Source: Rhodobacteraceae bacterium UBA3087
Lineage (GTDB): Bacteria > Pseudomonadota > Alphaproteobacteria > Rhodobacterales > Rhodobacteraceae
Assembly: GCA_002367285.1 (NCBI GenBank)
Contig: DFBF01000070.1
Span: forward strand, 1 to 9,898
Direction of reading: 5' to 3'
Length of the DNA stretch: 9,898 nt
Numbering within the stretch: position 1 is the first letter of the stretch; the number at the start of each line of letters is the position of its first letter. The notes below the pieces were generated by a model that was not told the origin of the DNA, made no database searches, and saw only the letters and a program-made list of their open reading frames with translations. Below are positions 5,733-9,898 of this stretch, piece after piece. The position numbers were made by a program, and so were the translations under genes.

Positions 5733-5794
5733 CGTTCGAACGGTTTTACGGTGCATTTGCAAGAAATTCGAGCGATTTCTGCATTCCGGGTAAA
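5733..5794 (-). promoter_or_regulatory. Candidate promoter and dyads before the carbonic anhydrase-lipid operon
   Basis: In the divergent gap between the carbonic anhydrase and the Hpt-like gene, the minus strand has TTTACC (5794-5789) and TCGAAT (5771-5766) with a 17-base spacer, each matching four of six consensus bases. A dyad overlaps the -10 candidate: TGC-A-AGAAAT (5758-5767) against ATTTCTGCA (5775-5783), with one bulged base. A second dyad, the perfect 10-bp palindrome CGTTCGAACG (5733-5742), lies between promoter and Shine-Dalgarno. Such dyads are plausible operator sites for a dimeric regulator. No specific regulator can be named. Confidence 0.3.
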
Positions 5795-5852
5795 CCTTTT
5801 CTTATGCCCCCATCACGATGCTTGCCCCGATTGAGGGAATAAACCATGGGGT

Positions 5853-6239
5853 GTGGTCGTGAACGCGATTGTCCAATTGACGCTTGAAGAAAATGTTCGG
5901 CTGGATCGTGACCAGCTGGAAGTCCTGTATGTCCAACTGGGACCGGCGGGAGCCGACAAACTGGTCAGCCACGCGCTGGAGGAACTGGCAGTGGCGCTGG
6001 CACGGGTGCAGAAAAACCATACCGCCGGGCGGGTCGACGAGGTGCGCGTGGGCGTGAAAAGCATGATTACCATCTCGCAACAGATCGGCATGACAACGCT
6101 GGCCCGCGTGGCGCGCGATGTGATGGACCTGCTGGATGGCAAGGACGGCGCGGCCTATTGCGCCTCGGTTGCACGACTGGGGCGGATCGGTGAAAGCAGC
6201 CTAATGGCGGTCTGGGACCTGCAAGATATCCCTGGCTGA
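5853..6239 (+). CDS. Hpt-like helical protein lacking the phospho-accepting histidine
   Basis: A 128-residue, alpha-helical, soluble-looking protein. Residues 36-95 resemble a histidine phosphotransfer (Hpt) domain: a helix with LEELAVALARVQ, then RVGVKSMITISQQIGMTTLA, then RVARDVMDLLDG, which follows the usual HxLKxxxxxxGxxxLaxlaxxLE rhythm. The position of the phospho-accepting histidine (three residues before K69) is V66, so it should not carry phosphate. It could be a degenerate Hpt that binds a kinase or regulator, or simply a similar helical bundle. The start is GTG at 5853 or GTG at 5859. The latter has GGGG seven bases upstream. An ATG at 5846 is in another frame. It is followed by a structured intergenic element and then the aminopeptidase, and is divergent from the carbonic anhydrase gene. 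The function is not known. Confidence 0.7.
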   Translation: MVVNAIVQLTLEENVRLDRDQLEVLYVQLGPAGADKLVSHALEELAVALARVQKNHTAGRVDEVRVGVKSMITISQQIGMTTLARVARDVMDLLDGKDGAAYCASVARLGRIGESSLMAVWDLQDIPG

Positions 6240-6259
6240 TGCGGTCAGACCTTTTCGCC

Positions 6260-6389
6260 GGGCGGGCCACCAAGCCGTTTTCGCAGAAAACGGCCACCGC
6301 CCCGCCGGTGCAAATTATTTGAAATAATTTGGCTGTCGGTGGCCTCGCTCCGCTCGGCGGACGCTGGTTGCGGGTCTTGCGGCCCGCCC
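6260..6389. repeat. Cloverleaf-like inverted-repeat element
   Basis: A 130-base intergenic block made of nested exact inverted repeats. The outer stem is GGGCGGGCC (6260-6268) with GGCCCGCCC (6381-6389), supported by CAAG/CTTG (6271-6274, 6376-6379). Arm A is GCCGTTTTC/GAAAACGGC with a 3-base loop (6274-6294). Arm B is GGCCACCG/CGGTGGCC (6292-6299, 6337-6344), enclosing a perfect 21-base AT-rich palindrome (6311-6331) with 10-bp arms. Arm C is TCCGC-TCG-GCGGA (6349-6361). Some bases are shared between the outer stem, arm A and arm B, so not all pairs form together. No gene is visible in the block. It resembles REP-like or MITE-like dispersed palindromes, or a structured leader of the following aminopeptidase mRNA. 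Confidence 0.75.
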
Positions 6390-6445
6390 TCCAGGCTGTA
6401 GTCTTGTGGCAGATGCACTGACGCACTCACAGACCGGGGCCTTCC

Positions 6446-7831
6446 ATGACACTGACTTTTGCCGAACAGACCAGCGACACGATCCCCTTGCATGTGATCG
6501 ACAAGGCAACACTGGCGGCCTTTACCAGCGACCTGGACCCTGCCGCACAGGCCTGGGTCACGGCAAACGGTTTCTCTGCCACGCTGGGGTCCACGCTGGT
6601 CATCCCCGGCCCCGATGGCACCCCCGCCATGGCGCTGGTTGGCAACGGCGACGCGCCTGCGCGCACGCGCCAACGGTTTGGCCTGTCCGCCGCACGTGCC
6701 AAATTGCCCGCAGGCACCTATGTGCTGCACACCGATTTGGTCGCAGAGGCCCTGGACGAGGCCGCCCTGGGCTGGCTGCTGGCAGGCTATCGCTTTGATC
6801 GCTATCACCCGCAATCTACGCCCAAAGCCCAGTTGGTCGCACCCGCTGGCGTGGACGCCGCGCGGCTTATGGCCATTGCCGCTGGCGAGGCCCTGACCCG
6901 TGATCTGATCAACACACCAGCCTCGGACATGGGGCCGGATCGGTTGGACCAGGCCGTGCGCGATCTTGCGCAGCCTTTTGGGGCCGACGTCTCGGTGATC
7001 ACCGGTAAGGGGCTGTTGGACGACAACTTTCCAATGATCCACGCCGTGGGGCGCGCAGGCCCCCATGCGCCCCGTCTGATCGACATGCGCTGGGGCACCA
7101 ATGGCCCGCGCCTGACGCTGGTCGGCAAGGGCGTGTGTTTTGACACCGGCGGTTTGAACCTGAAGCCTGGCGCGTCGATGGGGCTGATGAAAAAGGACAT
7201 GGGCGGGGCGGCCACCGTGCTGGGTTTGGCCCAAATGATCATGTCCCTGAACCTGCCTTTACAACTGCGCGTGCTGATCCCAGCGGTCGAAAACTCGGTC
7301 GCGGGGGATGCGGTTCGCCCCGGCGACATCCTGACCTCGCGCAAGGGTCTGACGGTTGAAATCAACAATACCGACGCCGAAGGCCGTCTGGTTCTGGCCG
7401 ACGCGCTGGCCCTGGCCGACGAAGACACGCCCGACCTGATCCTGTCCATGGCCACCCTGACCGGGGCGGCGCGCGTCGCCGTCGGCCCGGACCTGTCGCC
7501 GTTCTTTTCGACCGACGTCGGGGTCACGGACGCGTTGAAATCAGCCGCGCCGAAAGTGGCCGATCCGGTCTGGGAAATGCCGTTCTGGGACCCGTATGAG
7601 ACAATGATCGAACCCGGTATCGCCGATCTGGACAACGCCCCCAAGGGGGGATTTGCCGGCGCAATCACCGCCGCGCTGTTCCTGCGCCGCTTTGTCACCG
7701 ACACCCCGCGCTATGTGCATTTCGACATCTATGGCTGGAACCCCACCGCCGCACCGGCCCGCACAAAAGGCGGCACAGGCATGGGCGCGCGCGCAATCCT
7801 GGCGGCCCTGCCCGACATGCTGGATCTGTGA
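6446..7831 (+). CDS. Leucyl aminopeptidase, M17 family
   Basis: A 461-residue cytosolic zinc/manganese exopeptidase that removes N-terminal residues from peptides. M17 enzymes usually work as hexamers. The N-terminal domain (1-130) is variable. The catalytic domain has the two-metal site K228 and D233 (in GKGVCFDTGG), D251 (in KKDMGGAA), D310 and E312. The last two lie in the family signature NTDAEGRL (308-315). The catalytic lysine and arginine correspond to K240 and R314. These match K270, D275, D293, D352, E354, K282 and R356 of E. coli PepA in order. The protein is shorter than PepA (about 500 residues) in the N-terminal domain, closer to PepB-like members. ATG 6446 is the first start before recognisable sequence, with only a weak ribosome-binding site (CGGGG). 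Its TGA overlaps the start of the peptidase gene. Confidence 0.93.
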   Translation: MTLTFAEQTSDTIPLHVIDKATLAAFTSDLDPAAQAWVTANGFSATLGSTLVIPGPDGTPAMALVGNGDAPARTRQRFGLSAARAKLPAGTYVLHTDLVAEALDEAALGWLLAGYRFDRYHPQSTPKAQLVAPAGVDAARLMAIAAGEALTRDLINTPASDMGPDRLDQAVRDLAQPFGADVSVITGKGLLDDNFPMIHAVGRAGPHAPRLIDMRWGTNGPRLTLVGKGVCFDTGGLNLKPGASMGLMKKDMGGAATVLGLAQMIMSLNLPLQLRVLIPAVENSVAGDAVRPGDILTSRKGLTVEINNTDAEGRLVLADALALADEDTPDLILSMATLTGAARVAVGPDLSPFFSTDVGVTDALKSAAPKVADPVWEMPFWDPYETMIEPGIADLDNAPKGGFAGAITAALFLRRFVTDTPRYVHFDIYGWNPTAAPARTKGGTGMGARAILAALPDMLDL

Positions 7832-8682
7832 TGGATCGCCGATTGACGCCAAGCAACGGGCGTGTGGCGCATGTGTCCCTGCGTGGACGGGTTGATGCAG
7901 AGCAATTTGTAGAAGGCGAAGAACACCGCATCGCCGTTGTCGTGGCCGATCTGTTGTCGTCGCAAGGCAATCGTGAACGCCAGCTGCTGCGCGCAGAGCT
8001 GTTCACGGCCTTAGATACGCAGAATGGCAAGGTCTTTGGCTTTGCGCAAAAGGACGGCTATTGTGGCTGGTTGAATGCAGCCGATCTGGTCGCTCCCCCG
8101 ATCGCTGCCCCGACCCACCGGATTGCCGCCCCCCGCAGCTATACCAAGACGACGCCGGGCCTGAAAACCATGGGCCAGATCACGCCGCTGCCTTACGCAG
8201 CCCAACTTACCGTGCTTGATCAATCTGACGGCTGGGCCCGCATCGCTTGGGGACGCGGCACGATCCCAGCCGACCGTTTTGTCCCTGCGGGCCATCTTGC
8301 CCCCATCGACCACACGGCCTCTGATCCAATCACCGTGGCGCAACAGTTTCTTGGCACCCCCTATTTGTGGGGCGGCAATTCTGCCTTTGGCATCGACTGT
8401 TCCGGCCTTGTGCAAGCCGCGCTTTTGGCCTGCGGTATCTCGTGCCCCGGTGACAGCGACATGCAGGAAAACCTGGGGGACGAGGCCGAGGGGCCGCATC
8501 AGCGCGGCGACTTGTTGTTCTGGAAAGGGCATGTCGCGATGGTGGTGGATGACCGTCGCCTGATCCATGCCAACGCCCATCACATGGCCGTTGCCGATGA
8601 AGGGATTGCAGACGCCATAGCGCGGATTGCTGCCCAAGGGGATGGTCCGGTCACGGCGCGCCGCCGCATGGTTCTGCGTTAG
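7831..8682 (+). CDS. SH3-type NlpC/P60 peptidase (C40 family), cytoplasmic
   Basis: A 283-residue cysteine peptidase. The ATG at 7831 overlaps the aminopeptidase stop by one base (TGATG); a GTG directly before it is the alternative. Residues about 30-90 and 100-155 look like two bacterial SH3 domains, and 165-260 is the NlpC/P60 domain. The catalytic cysteine is C190 (GIDCSGLVQ), the histidine H234 (KGHVAMVVD), and the third polar residue H246 (LIHANAHH). This Cys-His-His arrangement fits the YkfC/cyanobacterial group that cleaves gamma-D-glutamyl-diamino acid bonds in cell-wall peptides. There is no signal peptide or membrane segment, so it should act in the cytoplasm on imported muropeptides rather than on the wall. 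Coupling with an aminopeptidase supports this. It ends one base before the convergent DUF2794 gene. Confidence 0.9.
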   Translation: MDRRLTPSNGRVAHVSLRGRVDAEQFVEGEEHRIAVVVADLLSSQGNRERQLLRAELFTALDTQNGKVFGFAQKDGYCGWLNAADLVAPPIAAPTHRIAAPRSYTKTTPGLKTMGQITPLPYAAQLTVLDQSDGWARIAWGRGTIPADRFVPAGHLAPIDHTASDPITVAQQFLGTPYLWGGNSAFGIDCSGLVQAALLACGISCPGDSDMQENLGDEAEGPHQRGDLLFWKGHVAMVVDDRRLIHANAHHMAVADEGIADAIARIAAQGDGPVTARRRMVLR

Positions 8683-8683
8683 G

Positions 8684-9028
8684 TCACTTTACCGCCCGGA
8701 TCAGCTTGCGTTCCAGCACGCGCAGCACGGATTTTAGGTCGTGACCCCGTTTCAGGACCTGCCCATCCATGCCAATAACGCAGTATTGCCCCTGTTTTTG
8801 CCGCAGGGCCGGGCGTTTTTCGATCCGGTACAACGGATGTTCCGCCGTGCGGCGAAACACGGAAAATATCGCCACATCCTTGAGGAAACTCATGCCATAG
8901 TCGCGCCATTCCCCGGCGGCGACCATGCGCCCGTACAACCCCATGATCGCGCCCAGCTCATGGCGATGGAACGCGATCTGCTGGGCCGGGCCTTTGCCCG
9001 GAAAGGGCGTCGGTGTTTGTACTGTCAT
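8684..9028 (-). CDS. DUF2794 family protein
   Basis: A 114-residue protein that I recognise as the alphaproteobacterial DUF2794 family, of unknown function. Characteristic stretches are IAFHRHELGAIMGLYGRMV (18-36), AGEWRDYGMSFLKDVAIFSV (38-57), RRTAEHPLYRIEKRPALR (59-76) and the end VLRVLERKLIRAV. It is soluble and strongly basic at the C-terminus. The ATG at 9028 is chosen because the protein then begins with the family-like MTVQTPTPFPGK. An ATG at 9100 would add 24 residues without family character, although GGGTGGGG lies upstream of it. Before the chosen start the sequence TTTGGCC occurs twice, 12 bases apart, with no clear Shine-Dalgarno. The gene converges on the NlpC/P60 gene with one base between the stops, leaving no room for a terminator. 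Confidence 0.85.
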   Translation of the reverse strand: MTVQTPTPFPGKGPAQQIAFHRHELGAIMGLYGRMVAAGEWRDYGMSFLKDVAIFSVFRRTAEHPLYRIEKRPALRQKQGQYCVIGMDGQVLKRGHDLKSVLRVLERKLIRAVK

Positions 9029-9125
9029 AGGCCAAACTTGGGGCCAAAGAGTTAACAAATCAATCCCTGCCGCATTTTCGCCCTGAAAAGACCGTGCCAT
9101 GACCCCACCCGCACCCTCATCGCGC

Positions 9126-9246
9126 CACAGGACACCGCGATAACAATACCTGTAGCGAGCGAATGCTCACCCGGCGCTGCGGTTCATAGCCCCCACCCAG
9201 TCCGCAGTGCCGGGACTACAAAAACCCCGCTTTCAGGCGGGGTTTT
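9126..9246 (+). ncRNA. Candidate small RNA with terminal hairpin and terminator
   Basis: Consecutive hairpins are followed by an intrinsic terminator with no reading frame. ACAGG pairs with CCTGT over a 17-base loop near 9127-9153. GAGC-GAAT-GCTC is a small stem (about 9158-9168). CCCGGCGCTGCGG (9170-9182) pairs with CCGCAGTGCCGGG (9202-9214) over 13 pairs including one G-T wobble. The terminator follows six bases later. The terminator has no annotated gene to serve on the plus strand, which suggests an RNA of roughly 90-120 bases. No known family (SRP RNA, 6S, tmRNA, tRNA) was recognised and no strong promoter was found. The minus strand could be the transcribed one. Confidence 0.35.
9221..9246. 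terminator. Bidirectional intrinsic terminator
   Basis: AAAACCCCGC (9221-9230), loop TTTCAG, GCGGGGTTTT (9237-9246): a GC-rich stem followed by T4 on the plus strand and T4-5 on the minus strand. This is the clearest intrinsic terminator in the window. It lies in the plus-strand path toward paaI and upstream of DUF2794 on the minus strand, so it could end the candidate small RNA and block antisense transcription coming from the paaI side. Confidence 0.9.
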
Positions 9247-9379
9247 GTCGTTTCGGCGGGGCAAACAGCCAGCCGCGCGCAGGACCGACTGCGCACCAAA
9301 ACGCCCGGACCCATTGCCCGGAAAACATCTTCTGTGGTCATTGCCCCCGTCCATCTTGATCACGATACATCGGATAGAC

Positions 9380-9429
9380 AAGCCGAACTTGGTCACCCAA
9401 AAGAACACTCTTGGCCGTTCGGTCGGCTT
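9380..9429. promoter_or_regulatory. Possible operator dyad upstream of paaI
   Basis: AAGCCGA (9380-9386) and TCGGCTT (9423-9429) are exact inverted repeats 36 bases apart. CCGAAC (9383-9388) also pairs with GTTCGG (9417-9422), and CCGTTCGG (9415-9422) has near-palindromic CCG/CGG halves. Phenylacetate genes are commonly controlled by TetR-type PaaR or by PaaX, whose sites are inverted repeats. The location 40-90 bases before the start fits a control site, but the match to any known site was not established. Confidence 0.25.
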
Positions 9430-9468
9430 TGTGCATCCTCAGAGAAATCGGTCGTATTGGGGGGAGCC

Positions 9469-9898
9469 ATGACGCCACAAGACCGCGCGCGCCGCTCGGC
9501 GGATGCCATGTGGGCGGGCGACCATGCCAGCCAATCGACCGGCATGGCCATCACCAATATCGGGCCGGGCCAGGCCAGGCCACCATTACCATTCGCCCCG
9601 ATATTACCAATGGTCAAGGCGCGGCCCATGGTGGGTTTCTGTTCACCCTGGCCGACAGCGCCTTCGCCTTTGCCTGCAACAGCTACAACAACAATGTGGT
9701 CGGGCAGCATACCTCGATGACCTATCTCAGCCCGGGGCGCGTGGGCGAAGTAATCACCGCCACCGCAACCGAGACCAGCCGCGCGGGACGGTCCGACGTC
9801 TTTGACGTCACGCTGAGCGGTGAAGACGGCCGCCAGATCGCGCTGTTTCGCGGCCATTCCCGCCAGATCAGCGGCCACCATTTCGACGAAGACACCGC
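9469..9898 (+). pseudogene. paaI: Hydroxyphenylacetyl-CoA thioesterase PaaI, frameshifted and cut by the window end
   Basis: A hotdog-fold thioesterase that in the phenylacetate pathway hydrolyses stalled ring-hydroxylated CoA esters to free CoA. The reading begins at ATG 9469, after GGGGAG, with MTPQDRARRSADAMWAGDHA. At 9568-9582 there are three copies of GGCCA, and the frame changes there. Removing one 5-base copy restores GPGQATITIRPD and then NGQGAAHGGFLFTLADSAFA, FACNSYNNN and ALFRGHSRQISG, all clear PaaI family blocks. The corrected protein has 141 visible residues, against 140 for E. coli PaaI. The HGG loop is at 52-54 and catalytic Asp is D61, the same number as in E. coli. As sequenced, translation leaves the family frame near residue 36 and stops at 9720 after 83 residues. 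The 3' end lies outside the window. Natural slippage, phase variation or sequencing error are all possible. Confidence 0.85.
9568..9582 (+). repeat. GGCCA x3 tandem repeat at the paaI frameshift
   Basis: Three perfect tandem copies of GGCCA (9568-9572, 9573-9577, 9578-9582), preceded by the near-copy GGCCG (9563-9567). Five bases are not a multiple of three, so gain or loss of one copy switches the frame. Two copies give the intact PaaI reading frame. Confidence 0.95.

Larger units (their letters stand above)
9029..9468. other. Intergenic region between DUF2794 and paaI
   Basis: 440 bases without a convincing gene. It holds, from left to right, the DUF2794 promoter region, a candidate structured RNA (9126-9246), its intrinsic terminator (9221-9246) and the upstream region of paaI with a dyad (9380-9429). 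The short open frames present have no ribosome-binding site and no recognisable sequence. Confidence 0.6.

Noticed and set aside
6245..7704. Two long minus-strand frames (329 and 299 codons) opposite the aminopeptidase and the intergenic element
   Set aside because: They show no family motifs and mirror the codon pattern of the M17 gene, which is complete on the plus strand.
9028..9055. Repeated TTTGGCC before DUF2794 considered as an operator
   Set aside because: Only two 7-base copies 12 bases apart. This is too short to claim without comparison to relatives.
9170..9214. Hairpin considered as part of a tRNA or SRP RNA
   Set aside because: GGTTC and stem lengths superficially recall a tRNA arm, but no acceptor or anticodon arms fit and the conserved SRP core is absent.
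9393..9881. A 162-codon minus-strand frame opposite paaI
   Set aside because: PaaI family blocks on the plus strand explain this DNA. The minus frame only looks long because paaI is GC-rich.

Overview
The window (about 60% GC by eye) looks like chromosome of a Rhodobacterales (Roseobacter-clade) alphaproteobacterium. The evidence is the Rhodobacterales-type branched-chain aminotransferase, the alphaproteobacterial DUF2794 protein, many short overlaps between genes, and the families present. No transposase, phage gene, CRISPR array, tRNA or rRNA was seen. Taxonomy is inferred from protein resemblance, not from a search.

Layout. (1) 1-71: 5' end of an unidentified minus-strand gene with a likely TTG start. 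(2) 72-521: a non-coding stretch with a strong hairpin, a promoter-like sequence and a 22-bp tandem repeat in front of the aminotransferase. (3) 522-2441, plus strand: class IV branched-chain aminotransferase (ilvE), a UspA-type stress protein, and a small membrane protein touching the usp stop codon. (4) 2502-5718, minus strand: a tightly coupled operon read as beta-carbonic anhydrase, PlsC-type acyltransferase, CdsA/YnbB-type cytidylyltransferase, an unknown four-helix membrane protein, and a YnbA-type CDP-alcohol phosphatidyltransferase. The last four genes are joined by 4-bp ATGA overlaps. (5) 5853-6239, plus strand: a small Hpt-like helical protein without the phospho-accepting histidine. 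(6) 6240-6445: a dense, cloverleaf-like inverted-repeat element. (7) 6446-8682, plus strand: an M17 leucyl aminopeptidase overlapping by one base a cytoplasmic SH3-NlpC/P60 peptidase. (8) 8684-9028, minus strand: DUF2794 protein, convergent with the peptidase and separated from it by one base. (9) 9029-9468: intergenic, with a candidate structured small RNA ending in a clear intrinsic terminator. (10) 9469-9898: paaI thioesterase, broken by a 5-bp tandem duplication and cut by the window end.

How the genes may work together. The minus-strand operon holds three successive steps of phospholipid assembly: acylation of a lysophospholipid, activation to CDP-diacylglycerol, and transfer to an alcohol head group. 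The cytidylyltransferase and the transferase resemble E. coli YnbB and YnbA rather than housekeeping CdsA and PgsA/PssA, so this is a good candidate for an alternative or undescribed lipid pathway. The aminopeptidase and the signal-less NlpC/P60 enzyme form a pair that could break down imported cell-wall peptides. The most striking non-coding items are a G-quadruplex motif in the loop of a long hairpin between convergent genes (2449-2501), the 130-nt nested element at 6260-6389, and the GGCCA slippage in paaI.
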